Origin: Pelagibacterium limicola
GTDB taxonomy: Bacteria > Pseudomonadota > Alphaproteobacteria > Rhizobiales > Devosiaceae
Assembly (NCBI RefSeq): GCF_015694405.1
Contig: NZ_JADQDB010000006.1
Coordinates: 248,001-312,000, forward strand
Direction of reading: 5' to 3'
Length of the DNA: 64,000 bases
In this document: positions 37,765 through 46,584 of the stretch, piece by piece
Layout of the letters: every line of letters starts with the position of its first letter
Numbering within the stretch: position 1 is the first letter of the stretch
Translations under genes and position numbers: made by a program
Notes under the pieces: model-generated
Databases searched by the model: none
The model's input: the letters and a program-made list of their open reading frames with translations, nothing else
What the model was told of the DNA's origin: nothing

Positions 37765-38798
37765 AGCGCGAGTGGCCCTTCGCCGGCCGGCGGCTTGCCG
37801 GTGGCGCCTTCATAGGCCCTGACAATCCGCGCGACGAGTGCGTGGCGCACCACATCCTTGTCCGAAAAGCGCGAGATATGGATGCCATCGACGCCCGAAA
37901 GCAGATGCAGGGCCTCGACAAGCCCCGATTTCTCGCCACGCGGCAGGTCGACCTGGGTGGGATCGCCCGTGACGATCATTTTGGAATTTTCACCCAGCCG
38001 GGTGAGGAACATCTTCATCTGCACCGAAGTGGTGTTCTGCGCCTCGTCGAGAATCACCGCGGCGTTGGAAAGCGTGCGCCCGCGCATGAAGGCCAGGGGT
38101 GCCACTTCGATGGCGCCGGAGGCAATGCAGCGCTCGACCACTTCGGCCTGCATCATGTCATAAAGCGCGTCGTAGAGGGGCCGGAGATAGGGATCGACCT
38201 TTTCCTTCATGTCGCCGGGCAGGAACCCCAGCCGCTCGCCGGCTTCGACAGCCGGGCGGGAAAGGATGATACGGTTGATCTCGCCGCGCTCGAGGAGCGT
38301 CGCGGCATGGGCGACGGCAAGATAGGTCTTGCCGGTACCGGCCGGGCCGACGCCGAACACCATCTCGAAACGATCCATGGCGCGGATATAGCCGTCCTGG
38401 GCTGGGTTGCGCGCGACGATGGTGGCCTTGCGCGTGGCGATCTGGGCCATGCGCACCTTACCCTTTTTCTCCAATGTGGGGAGCGAGAGCTGGCTGTCGT
38501 CGGTCTCGATCATGCGAATCACCGCATCGACATCGGCGGGCGCGACGGGCTTGCCCTCCTCGAGCATGTCATAGAGCGATTCGAGTGCGCGGCGCGCCTG
38601 GTCGACCGAACCGGGCATCCCTCGCAACATGACGTGATTGCCGCGCGAATTGGCCTCGACCCCCAGACGCTGCTCGAGGAGCGCGAGGTTCTGGTCAAAT
38701 TCCCCGTAAAGCTGGGATACGAGCCGGTTGTCCTCGAAGGCAAGTTCGAGATGGGCGGCGGTGGACTGGTCGGGTTGCGACCGCAGGTTCCGTGTCAA
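37761..38798 (-). CDS. phoH: PhoH family ATPase
   Basis: A 345-residue PhoH-like P-loop ATPase. Walker A is GPAGTGKTYLAVAHA, Walker B VILDEAQNTT, and SRPAVEAGERLGFLPGDMKEKVDPYLRPLYDAL is diagnostic. An N-terminal KH-like region precedes the ATPase domain, fitting a role in RNA metabolism with YbeY. The start is TTG at 38798 with GGAG about ten bases upstream; no ATG fits the conserved N-terminus LELAFEDNRLVSQLYGEFDQNL. Confidence 0.93.
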   Translation of the reverse strand: MTRNLRSQPDQSTAAHLELAFEDNRLVSQLYGEFDQNLALLEQRLGVEANSRGNHVMLRGMPGSVDQARRALESLYDMLEEGKPVAPADVDAVIRMIETDDSQLSLPTLEKKGKVRMAQIATRKATIVARNPAQDGYIRAMDRFEMVFGVGPAGTGKTYLAVAHAATLLERGEINRIILSRPAVEAGERLGFLPGDMKEKVDPYLRPLYDALYDMMQAEVVERCIASGAIEVAPLAFMRGRTLSNAAVILDEAQNTTSVQMKMFLTRLGENSKMIVTGDPTQVDLPRGEKSGLVEALHLLSGVDGIHISRFSDKDVVRHALVARIVRAYEGATGKPPAGEGPLAL

Positions 38799-38849
38799 AC
38801 GCTTAAAGCTCCGCAGCAGCGTTGCGACTCTAGATAGACGATAACGATA

Positions 38850-40235
38850 TCAGACAGCGATTCGATCCGCTGTGACAATTCTGCCGGTCAGGGAATTTTT
38901 CCCCGTCGCAAGGATTTCCACTGGTAGGATCTGCCCGATGAGGTTCTGGTCCGCCTCGATATGAACGGCCTGCAGATAGGGAGAGCGTCCCGCGACCTGA
39001 CCTGGGTTGCGACCGGGCTTTTCGATGAGCACCGGCAGGGTGAGCCCTACGCATCCCGAATTGAAGCCCTGCGACTGGCGCGTGATTTCCCCCTGAAGGA
39101 CTTCGAGGCGCTCGGCCTTGATGGCCTCCGGCACCTGATCGACCATCTCGGCGCCCGGCGTGCCGGGGCGGGTGGAATATTTGAACGAGAAAGCCGAGGC
39201 GTAGCCGACCTTCTTGACGATATCGAGCGTCGCCTGGAAATCGGCATCGGTTTCGCCGGGGAAGCCGACGATGAAATCTCCCGAAAGCGCGATATCGGGA
39301 CGCGCGGCGCGGATGCGGTCGATCAATTCGAGATATTGAGCCGCCGTATGCTTGCGGTTCATGGCCTTCAGAATCGCATCGGACCCGGACTGGATGGGCA
39401 GATGGAGATAGGGCATCAGTTGCGGCAGATCGCGATGGGCAGCGATCAGCTCGTCATCCATGTCGCGCGGATGCGAGGTCGTGTAGCGGATGCGCGCAAG
39501 CCCCTCGATTTCCGCAAGCCTGTGGCAGAGTGCGCCGAGGCCAACGGTTTCCCCATTGTCGCCGAGCCCGTGATAGGCATTGACGTTCTGCCCTAAAAGC
39601 GTGATTTCCCTCACCCCGGCATCCGCCAGCGCGCGGGCTTCGCTCAGAACCTGCGCGACCGGGCGCGAAACCTCGGCCCCGCGCGTATAGGGGACGACGC
39701 AGAACGAACAGAACTTGTCGCAGCCCTCCTGGACGGTCAGGAAGGCCGTCAGCCCGCGCGAAATGGTGACGTCCCTCTTGGGCGCCGGAAGATGGGCAAA
39801 CTTGTCTTCTTCGGGAAATTCGGTGTCGATCACCCGCGCGGTCCGGGCCTTGGCCACAAGGCTTGGCAGGCGGTGGTAGGATTGCGGGCCGACGACCAGG
39901 TCGACGGCCGGAGCACGGGCCATGATCTCCTCGCCCTCGGCCTGCGCAACGCAGCCGGTGACCCCGATCAGCATCTTTTTTGCGCCCGGACCGCGTTCAT
40001 CGCGGAAATCGCGGATGCGCCCGAGCTCGGAAAACACCTTTTCCGAAGCCTTTTCGCGGATATGGCAGGTATTGAGCAGCACGAGATCGGCGTCGTCCAT
40101 CTCGGCGGTCTGGACATAGCCGTGGGCGCCCAGCGCGTCGGCCATGCGATCGCTGTCGTAAACGTTCATCTGGCAGCCATAGGTCTTGATGAAGACCTTC
40201 TTGGCCGGGGCGGGGCTGGACGGGTTCTCGCTCAT
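38850..40235 (-). CDS. miaB: tRNA-2-methylthio-N6-dimethylallyladenosine synthase
   Basis: A 461-residue radical-SAM methylthiotransferase that modifies A37 of tRNAs reading UNN codons. The N-terminal [4Fe-4S] cluster cysteines are in TYGCQMN, NTCHIRE and TGCVAQ. The radical-SAM CxxxCxxC is CDKFCSFC, and a C-terminal TRAM domain ends the protein. The start overlaps the plsC-like stop (ATGA), so it is coupled to the upstream acyltransferase. Only 51 bases separate it from phoH. Confidence 0.97.
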   Translation of the reverse strand: MSENPSSPAPAKKVFIKTYGCQMNVYDSDRMADALGAHGYVQTAEMDDADLVLLNTCHIREKASEKVFSELGRIRDFRDERGPGAKKMLIGVTGCVAQAEGEEIMARAPAVDLVVGPQSYHRLPSLVAKARTARVIDTEFPEEDKFAHLPAPKRDVTISRGLTAFLTVQEGCDKFCSFCVVPYTRGAEVSRPVAQVLSEARALADAGVREITLLGQNVNAYHGLGDNGETVGLGALCHRLAEIEGLARIRYTTSHPRDMDDELIAAHRDLPQLMPYLHLPIQSGSDAILKAMNRKHTAAQYLELIDRIRAARPDIALSGDFIVGFPGETDADFQATLDIVKKVGYASAFSFKYSTRPGTPGAEMVDQVPEAIKAERLEVLQGEITRQSQGFNSGCVGLTLPVLIEKPGRNPGQVAGRSPYLQAVHIEADQNLIGQILPVEILATGKNSLTGRIVTADRIAV

Positions 40236-41047
40236 TGCGCCCCTTTACAATAAACCCCCTCGCTTGGCAAAGCCTGCCCGCGATTGAGCGCCACGAGCAT
40301 CGCACGCACCTGATGCTCAGCCCGGCTCGACACCGTCTTGCGCGCGCCGTTTGCCGGCATCGGAGAGCAGAAGGCGATGGTGACCGATTTAGGGCCCGAG
40401 GCGAGGATATGCCAAAGGTTGTCGCCGAGTCCCATGTTTCCGACCCAGGCGATCCTGGGGCGCTCATGGCGCGAAAGCGGAAGGCCGGAGATCGCGGTAT
40501 AGGCGATGGCCATGGGCTGGATGACGACTTCTTGAGAGCCGGCATCGCCCATCGCCTTTTCGGCAGCGCCGATCAATGCCGATTTGAAGGGCAGCACATG
40601 CGTACCGATGCCCGACGTGCCTTCGGCAAAAAGCAGCACCGGGTCGCCGGCAGCCAGCGCATCGCCCATGGCACGCGCGGTGCGTCCCGTATCGGTCCTG
40701 CGGGTGCGGTCGACAAAGATCGTTTTCTGCAGTCTCGCGAAAAACCCCACCAGCGCCCAGTTTGCCACGTCGGATTTGGCGACGAAGCGGACCGGGATGA
40801 CGGAGGCGATGGCAACGATGTCGAGCCAGGAGATGTGATTTGCAACCAGCAGCACCGGCACGTCCGTGGCGGGCCGGCCGTGGACGGTGACCTTGAGGCC
40901 GAGCGCGAAGGCAAGGAGCCTGAAGAACAGCCCGGGAAGTACCCCCCAAGCGCGCGGGGCAAATCTCAAAAGCACGAGCTGGAAAGGCAGGCCGACCAGG
41001 GCGAAAGGCACCACGACCAGCGCGATGAAGGCCAGTCTCAGGACCAT
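40232..41047 (-). CDS. PlsC-family acyltransferase, probably OlsA-like
   Basis: A 271-residue inner-membrane lysophospholipid-type acyltransferase. Motif I is NHISWLDI (NHxxxxD), motif [27 protein letters not shown], and an N-terminal membrane helix ([26 protein letters not shown]) is present. In Sinorhizobium the gene in this position, between fur and miaB, is the lyso-ornithine-lipid acyltransferase OlsA. Because olsB lies 11 kb upstream in the same cluster, OlsA is the best guess, but a phosphatidic-acid-forming PlsC cannot be excluded from sequence. Confidence 0.82.
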   Translation of the reverse strand: MVLRLAFIALVVVPFALVGLPFQLVLLRFAPRAWGVLPGLFFRLLAFALGLKVTVHGRPATDVPVLLVANHISWLDIVAIASVIPVRFVAKSDVANWALVGFFARLQKTIFVDRTRRTDTGRTARAMGDALAAGDPVLLFAEGTSGIGTHVLPFKSALIGAAEKAMGDAGSQEVVIQPMAIAYTAISGLPLSRHERPRIAWVGNMGLGDNLWHILASGPKSVTIAFCSPMPANGARKTVSSRAEHQVRAMLVALNRGQALPSEGVYCKGAQ

Positions 41048-41054
41048 TGACAGC

Positions 41055-41492
41055 CTAGCCGTCCTTTTCGGCCAGCGGCACCGCGTAGAGTTCGAGCCGG
41101 TGATCGACGAGCTTGTAGCCGAGTTTTTTAGCGATCAGTTCCTGGATGGCCTCGATGTCCTCATTGCGGAATTCGATGACCTTGCCCGAGCGGATATCGA
41201 TCAGGTGGTCATGGTGCTCGTCGGGAATCTGCTCGAAACGCGCGCGCCCATCCTTGAAGTCGTGCTTGGTGACGAGCCCGGCTTCCTCGAAAAGATTGAC
41301 CGTGCGGTAGACGGTCGAGAGCGAAATTCTGGGATCGATGGCCGAAGCGCGGCGGTAGAGTTCTTCGACGTCAGGATGATCCTCGGCGGCCTCGAGCACG
41401 CGGGCGATCACCCTGCGCTGCTCGGTCATGCGCATATTGCGCGTAACGCATTGTTCCTCGAGCGTTGCCTCGCCGGCCGGCCGAATCCCCAT
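41055..41492 (-). CDS. Fur family metalloregulator (Mur-like)
   Basis: A 145-residue ferric-uptake-type repressor. The winged helix contains HPDVEELYRRASAIDPRISLSTVYRTVNLFEEAGLV, and the metal-binding HHDHLIDIRSGKVIEF follows. The CxxC pair that binds structural zinc in E. coli Fur is absent; only one Cys is present, near residue 15. This is typical of rhizobial Fur proteins that act as manganese regulators (Mur), so Mur is likely. It lies between rimI and the acyltransferase in a conserved order. Confidence 0.88.
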   Translation of the reverse strand: MGIRPAGEATLEEQCVTRNMRMTEQRRVIARVLEAAEDHPDVEELYRRASAIDPRISLSTVYRTVNLFEEAGLVTKHDFKDGRARFEQIPDEHHDHLIDIRSGKVIEFRNEDIEAIQELIAKKLGYKLVDHRLELYAVPLAEKDG

Positions 41493-41524
41493 GCCGCTCC
41501 CGCCTTTGTCGTATCGCTATCGGG

Positions 41525-42004
41525 TTAGCCGAGATCGGCGCGCATGACAAGCGCGGTGGCTGCCTGGCCGTCGGGGCGGGGATAGTAGCCCTTTCGGGTG
41601 CCGATCTGGGAAAAACCGAAGTTTTTATAAAGCGCGATGGCGCTTTTGTTGGTCTCGTCGACCTCGAGAAACAAGGTGCGCACCGGCGTCATCATCAGGT
41701 CCGCAAGTCCGGCGGCCAACAGGGCGCGCCCGATCCCCTTGCCGCGCCGGGCCGGATCGACCGCTATGGTCAAAAGTTCGGCCTCTTCGCCCGAAAGGCG
41801 CAGCATCATGAAGCCGTGGACGGTGCGGCGGCTATCGACGGCGACATAGGCCGGCGTCGTCGTGGGATCGGCCAGATAGGCCTCGAAATCGGTGCGCGGC
41901 CAGCCTCGAAAAAATCCGGCCGCATGGATTTTCGCCATCGCCTCGGCGTCACGGGTTTCCCCGAGCGTGACATGGAGCCCCATCGGGGCCATCCAGATGC
42001 TCAT
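41525..42004 (-). CDS. rimI: Ribosomal-protein-alanine N-acetyltransferase
   Basis: A 159-residue GNAT acetyltransferase of the RimI type, which acetylates the N-terminal Ala of ribosomal protein S18. The acetyl-CoA site is LTIAVDPARRGKGIGRALL, and LFLEVDETNKSAIALYKNFGFSQIGTRKGYY is typical. Start 42004 overlaps the tsaB stop (ATGA). The tsaB-rimI pairing is widespread and often reflects shared translation functions. Confidence 0.92.
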   Translation of the reverse strand: MSIWMAPMGLHVTLGETRDAEAMAKIHAAGFFRGWPRTDFEAYLADPTTTPAYVAVDSRRTVHGFMMLRLSGEEAELLTIAVDPARRGKGIGRALLAAGLADLMMTPVRTLFLEVDETNKSAIALYKNFGFSQIGTRKGYYPRPDGQAATALVMRADLG

Positions 42005-42597
42005 TGGCGCGCGACCTTTCCCTTGATCTGCGGCTTGGCATCGGCTGGCCGGATATAGACCGGATCGGGAGGAAAGCGGTCGGCGTCCGCGAGCGCGGCA
42101 AATCGCGCCACTTGCGCAATATCGACCCGCCAATCATCGGGAGCGGTGCGCGCGGCGGCTTCGAGGCAGTGTTTGAGATCGGCGAGTTGCGCCGCATCCA
42201 ACGGCATGCCGGGCGCAGAAAAACTCTGCCGGTAGGCCTCGTTGCGGCCCGCATCGAGGATGATTTCGCTTCCCCCCGGCCGGGAGAGAGAAATGGCAAA
42301 AAGGGTCGGCAAACCGATGACCGGAATCGCCCGCGCCAGCCCCAGACCGCGCGCCACCGACAGCCCGATGCGCAATCCGGTGAATGAACCCGGGCCGGTG
42401 GTGACGGCAACCTGGTCGAGATCGAGGTAATCGTGCCCGTTCCGCGCCAGCAGCGCGCCGATCCGGTCCATGATGATCTCGGCGTGGCCCTTCGCGATCT
42501 CCTCGACTGCCGTATCGACACGGTCATCGCGCATCGCCAGCGCCAGTTGCAGGCGCTCGCGGGATGTATCGATGGCAAGGGTCAGGGGCGAACTCAT
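42001..42597 (-). CDS. tsaB: tRNA threonylcarbamoyladenosine biosynthesis protein TsaB
   Basis: A 198-residue ASKHA-fold scaffold of the TsaBDE complex that makes t6A37 in ANN-decoding tRNAs. It begins LTLAIDTSRERLQLAL, and the segment VAVTTGPGSFTGLRIGLSVARGLGLA is diagnostic. The start at 42597 is chosen over 42633 because the family begins there. It is coupled to rimI downstream. Confidence 0.93.
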   Translation of the reverse strand: MSSPLTLAIDTSRERLQLALAMRDDRVDTAVEEIAKGHAEIIMDRIGALLARNGHDYLDLDQVAVTTGPGSFTGLRIGLSVARGLGLARAIPVIGLPTLFAISLSRPGGSEIILDAGRNEAYRQSFSAPGMPLDAAQLADLKHCLEAAARTAPDDWRVDIAQVARFAALADADRFPPDPVYIRPADAKPQIKGKVARQ

Positions 42598-42687
42598 GTC
42601 GTGAGCGATAGTGCCAAAAGCAAAGCCCCGCAAGCCGGTTACGCGGTGCGGGGCCTTGTGCGGGTGTGAGGCCGGAAAGTGCTGGCG

Positions 42688-43251
42688 CTAAATCTGCTCG
42701 ACCTGCTCGACGCCGGGGACGAAGTGGCGCAGGAGGTTCTCGATGCCTGATTTCAGGGTTGCAGTCGAGGACGGGCAGCCCGAACAGGCGCCCTGCATGT
42801 GGAGAAACACCGTACCCTCGCGATAACCGCGGAAGGTGATGTCGCCGCCATCCATGGCAACGGCAGGCCTGACGCGCGTCGCGAGCAGTTCCTTGATGAC
42901 TTCGACGGTCTCGGCGTCCTCCTCGTCGAAGAATTCTTCGGCGGAAACGGGCTCGACCGCGGCGCTGTCACCCAGGATCGGCTTGCCGCTCATGAAGTGT
43001 TCCATCACGGCGCCGAGAATGGCGGGCTTGATGTGCGACCAGTCGATCGCGTCTTCCTTGGTTACCGAAACGAAATCGGACCCCAGAAACACCCCGGAAA
43101 CACCGTTGACCGAAAAAAGCGCCGACGCCAGCGGCGAGACGCGGGCCGTCTCGGCGTCGCGGAAATCGCGTGGTTCGCCTTCCAGCACGGAGCGGCCGGG
43201 AAGGAATTTGAGCGTGGCCGGATTCGGGGTTGCTTCGGTCTGGATAAACAT
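42688..43251 (-). CDS. NifU-family iron-sulfur scaffold/carrier (Nfu)
   Basis: A 187-residue Fe-S delivery protein with an N-terminal Nfu_N domain (MFIQTEATPNPATLKFLPG) and a C-terminal NifU-like domain with the cluster-binding CxxC in QGACSGCPSSTATLKSGIENLL. A Glu/Asp-rich linker (FFDEEDAETVEV) joins them. It probably hands 4Fe-4S clusters to client enzymes; the nearby radical-SAM enzyme MiaB would be one candidate, by inference. Confidence 0.94.
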   Translation of the reverse strand: MFIQTEATPNPATLKFLPGRSVLEGEPRDFRDAETARVSPLASALFSVNGVSGVFLGSDFVSVTKEDAIDWSHIKPAILGAVMEHFMSGKPILGDSAAVEPVSAEEFFDEEDAETVEVIKELLATRVRPAVAMDGGDITFRGYREGTVFLHMQGACSGCPSSTATLKSGIENLLRHFVPGVEQVEQI

Positions 43252-43339
43252 GGCGGGCCCCTCTGGGCTTCAATCGCATTTAGAATGGTTCCAAAATAGT
43301 CTTTCGCCGCGCGATTGCAAGGGGCTTGCTCGGCCCTTT

Positions 43340-43873
43340 TCAGCACAATGCCGCGAGGTCGCTATCCGAAATCGTGCCTGGCACCACGGTCACCGGCACG
43401 CGGAACGCGTTGGCGCCGCGCGCCGCAATGGAGGAGACAAGCGGGCCCGGACCTTCGGCGGAATCGGCGGCGGCCAGGACGAGGATGGCGATATCGGGGT
43501 CTTCGGCGATCAAGGCTTCGATGGCGTCGACTTTGCTGCCTTCCTTGATCACCTTTTCGACCTTGATCGAACCGAAGGCCGCGATCCGCGCCGCCTGCCG
43601 TGCCTGCAATGTCTCGAGCGCACTCCACGCCTCGGCGCGCATGATTTCCTCAACGCCCAGCCAATGATGGTGATCGTCGGGCTCGATGACCGAGAGCAGG
43701 ACCACGGTCCCCCCGGTGCGGCGAACGCGCAAGGCGGCAAACGTTACCGCCTTGGCGCATTCCTGGCTGTCGTCGACGATGACGAGAAATTTGCGTTTGT
43801 ATTCGTCGGTGTAGCGGTCTTCGGTATCGGGCAAGCGCGACTGTCCCCCGCCTGTGCATCCTGAGGTGGTCAT
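43340..43873 (-). CDS. Universal stress protein (UspA family)
   Basis: A 177-residue single-domain Usp with the fold start KFLVIVDDSQECAKAVTFAALRVRRTGGTVVLLSVIE. The classic ATP-binding G-2x-G-9x-G(S/T) end is degenerate here (DIAILVLAAADSAEGPGPLVSSIAARG), so nucleotide binding is uncertain. An N-terminal polar stretch of about 25 residues precedes the domain. It lies between nfu and trpS in the conserved cluster, and its role is unknown. Confidence 0.87.
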   Translation of the reverse strand: MTTSGCTGGGQSRLPDTEDRYTDEYKRKFLVIVDDSQECAKAVTFAALRVRRTGGTVVLLSVIEPDDHHHWLGVEEIMRAEAWSALETLQARQAARIAAFGSIKVEKVIKEGSKVDAIEALIAEDPDIAILVLAAADSAEGPGPLVSSIAARGANAFRVPVTVVPGTISDSDLAALC

Positions 43874-43931
43874 GCTGCCACACGGGAAGCCCGCCGCGCA
43901 AGCTGGCCGTTAGACAGCAAAATGGCAATGG

Positions 43932-44966
43932 TCAGCCGATGAAGCCGACGATGCTGCGCACCTCCTGCATGGTCCTTGCGGCGATTTCCCGGGCCCGCTC
44001 GGCGCCATTGCGCATAATTGCCTCGATTTCTCCTGGGTCGGCCACGAGGCGCCGCATCTCGTCGGCCTGTGGTCCCAGTACAGAAACCGCCAATTCGGCG
44101 AGGGCCGGCTTGAAAGCGCCGAATCCCTGCCCGCCAAATTCGGCTATGACTTCTGCAGTGCTTTTATCGATCAAGGCCGCGTAAATGCCGACGAGATTTG
44201 CGGCCTCGGGCCGGCCCTCGAGTCCCTCGGCGGTCTCGGGGAGCGGCTCGGGATCGGTCTTGGCCTTCTTGATCTTGCGCGCGATCGTATCGGCATCGTC
44301 CATGAGATAGATCGTCGCCATGTCCGAGGCTGTTTCGGACTTGCTCATCTTTTTGGTGCCGTCGCGCAGGCTCATGACGCGTGTGGCCGGGCCGGCGATG
44401 ACCGGCTCGGTCAGGGGGAAGAAATCGTCTTCAAAGCCGTTGGCCGCAATCGAGGTGGCATAGTCGTTGTTGAACTTCTGCGCGATGTCGCGGGTGAGTT
44501 CGAGGTGCTGCTTCTGATCGTCGCCCACAGGGACGTGGGTGGCCTTGTAGAGGAGAATGTCGGCTGCCATCAGCGATGGATAGGCGAAAAGCCCAAGCGA
44601 GACATTCTCGGAATTCTTGCCCGCCTTGTCCTTGAACTGGGTCATGCGCGCCATCCAGCCCATGCGCGCCACGCAATTGAAGATCCACGCCAGTTCCGCA
44701 TGTTCGGCGACCTGGGACTGGTTGAAAATGATCGATTTTTCCGGGTCGACGCCCGCCGCGATATAGGCTGCCGCAATCTCGTAGGTCCAGCGCTTCAGAT
44801 CGGCCGGGTCTTGCCAGACGGTGATCGCGTGCATGTCGACGACGCAATAGATGCAGGGCATCTGGTCCTGAAGGGGCACAAAGCGCCGGATAGCGCCCAG
44901 ATAATTGCCCAGATGCAGGTCACCCGAGGGCTTGATGCCGGAAAAAACGCGATTTGTGGCTGGCAT
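43932..44966 (-). CDS. trpS: Tryptophan-tRNA ligase
   Basis: A 344-residue class I aminoacyl-tRNA synthetase. It begins with the TrpRS signature [19 protein letters not shown], which contains the HIGH-type motif HLGN. The KMSKS loop is TKKMSKSE, and [21 protein letters not shown] is typical. Full length. It lies directly downstream of murJ. Confidence 0.97.
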   Translation of the reverse strand: MPATNRVFSGIKPSGDLHLGNYLGAIRRFVPLQDQMPCIYCVVDMHAITVWQDPADLKRWTYEIAAAYIAAGVDPEKSIIFNQSQVAEHAELAWIFNCVARMGWMARMTQFKDKAGKNSENVSLGLFAYPSLMAADILLYKATHVPVGDDQKQHLELTRDIAQKFNNDYATSIAANGFEDDFFPLTEPVIAGPATRVMSLRDGTKKMSKSETASDMATIYLMDDADTIARKIKKAKTDPEPLPETAEGLEGRPEAANLVGIYAALIDKSTAEVIAEFGGQGFGAFKPALAELAVSVLGPQADEMRRLVADPGEIEAIMRNGAERAREIAARTMQEVRSIVGFIG

Positions 44967-45005
44967 GGTTGGTCTTTGGGTTGGGCGGTTCTTGAAAAGC
45001 GAAGC

Positions 45006-46580
45006 CTAGTTAGCCGCTCTGTCCTTTCGCCGCAAGCGCGAGAAGAGCACGCTGAGCCGCTGGACGCCGGTGAAGTGGATGAGGCCGAAATAGATGGCCA
45101 TGCCCCCACCCACCAGCAGCAAAAGCGCAAGTGCCTTGACCATGAGCGCTGATTGTGGCGCGAGCCAGGGCGCAAGGAGCGTCGCGAGCCCCCAGACGGC
45201 AAGCGCCATCAAAAATGCCGCGATAACGATGATGCCATGCCGCCGCGCCTCGCGCGCCGAAAGCCGGAAATGACCCCGCCGCCAGAGAATCGCAGCAAGC
45301 ATGAACGCATTGATCCAGGCCGACAGAGTGGTGGCGATGGCGATCCCCACATGCGCGAGGAAGGGGAAAAGCGCCAGCGAAATGGCGATGTTGACGACAA
45401 CCGATATGGCGGCGAGGACCGTGGGCGTCATCGTGTCCTCGCGGGCAAAAAAGCCCGGCTGGAAGACTTTGATCAGCACAAAGGCCGGCAGCCCCCACGC
45501 GAAAGCGACAAGTGCCGCCGCCGTCGCCGCCGTCGCCGTCGCATCGAAGGCGCCGCGCTCGAAGAGAACCGAGACGACCGGAGCGGCCAGGACGCCAAGA
45601 GCGGTTGCCGCCGGAAGGCTCAGGAGCATGGAGATCAGCAGCGCCGATTCCTGGGACTGTGTGGCCTCAGCCTCGCGCCCCCTTTTAAGATGACGCGCCA
45701 GCTCGGGCAGCAGCACGACCGACACGGCAATGCCGATGATCCCGAGCGGAAACTGATAGAGCCGGTCGGCGTAATAGAGGTAGGAAATGGCGCTTTCGGC
45801 CTGCGAGGCGATAATGGTGCCGACGAAAATATTGATCTGGGTGATGCCGCCGGCAAAGATCGCCGGGACCGCAAGGAGCCAGAACCGGCGCACGTCAGGG
45901 TCGACGCGCGGGAACCGGAACCGGGGCATGAACCCGGTTTTCCTCACCGCCCACACAACCAGCCAGAGTTGAACGACGCCCCCCGCCATGACCCCGATGG
46001 CGACCCAGATGGCGTCCAATTGCGGATCGCCGCTCCGATAGACAACAAGGCCGGCCAGGACAATGATGGTGGCCACGTTCAAAAGCACCGGCGCAAAGGC
46101 TGCGGCGAGGAACTTTCCCAGCCCGTTGAGAATGCCGCCATAGGCCGCCATCAGCGACATGCAGGCGAGATAGGGAAAGCAGATGCGGGTGAGGAGCACC
46201 GTCAGCTCGAACTTTTCCGGATCGGCGAGGAACCCCGGCACAAAGGGGACGAGGATCCACTCCATGAAGATCTCGGCAAGGATCGTGACGATCACCAGGA
46301 AAACGATCAGCCAGGAGATGATGCGGGTTGCAAGATCGCGCGCCGCCGCCTCGCCCTGCTGCTCGAGGGATTTGGCGAAAAGCGGCACGAAGGCGGTGTT
46401 GAAGGCCCCCTCGGCGAAAAGGCGCCGGAAGAGATTGGGAAACCGGAAGGCGGCGAAAAAGGCGTCTGCGGCGGGCCCCGTGCCAAGCACGCCCGCCATC
46501 ATGATGTCGCGCAAAAAGCCGAAAATCCGGCTCAAAAGCGTCAGGGCTGAAACCGAAAGAAAGTTCCGGTAAAGACTCAA
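45006..46580 (-). CDS. murJ: Lipid II flippase MurJ
   Basis: A 525-residue polytopic MOP-superfamily protein that moves lipid II across the inner membrane for peptidoglycan synthesis. It begins LYRNFLSVSALTLLSRIFGFLRDIMMAGVLG and includes the MurJ hallmark FRLPNLFRRLFAEGAFNTAFVP as FRFPNLFRRLFAEGAFNTAFVP. The start is TTG at 46580, just after the glnD stop (four bases between), with AAGG ten bases upstream; the frame opening at 46715 would overlap glnD by 130 bases. Confidence 0.95.
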   Translation of the reverse strand: MSLYRNFLSVSALTLLSRIFGFLRDIMMAGVLGTGPAADAFFAAFRFPNLFRRLFAEGAFNTAFVPLFAKSLEQQGEAAARDLATRIISWLIVFLVIVTILAEIFMEWILVPFVPGFLADPEKFELTVLLTRICFPYLACMSLMAAYGGILNGLGKFLAAAFAPVLLNVATIIVLAGLVVYRSGDPQLDAIWVAIGVMAGGVVQLWLVVWAVRKTGFMPRFRFPRVDPDVRRFWLLAVPAIFAGGITQINIFVGTIIASQAESAISYLYYADRLYQFPLGIIGIAVSVVLLPELARHLKRGREAEATQSQESALLISMLLSLPAATALGVLAAPVVSVLFERGAFDATATAATAAALVAFAWGLPAFVLIKVFQPGFFAREDTMTPTVLAAISVVVNIAISLALFPFLAHVGIAIATTLSAWINAFMLAAILWRRGHFRLSAREARRHGIIVIAAFLMALAVWGLATLLAPWLAPQSALMVKALALLLLVGGGMAIYFGLIHFTGVQRLSVLFSRLRRKDRAAN

Positions 46581-46584
46581 GGTC

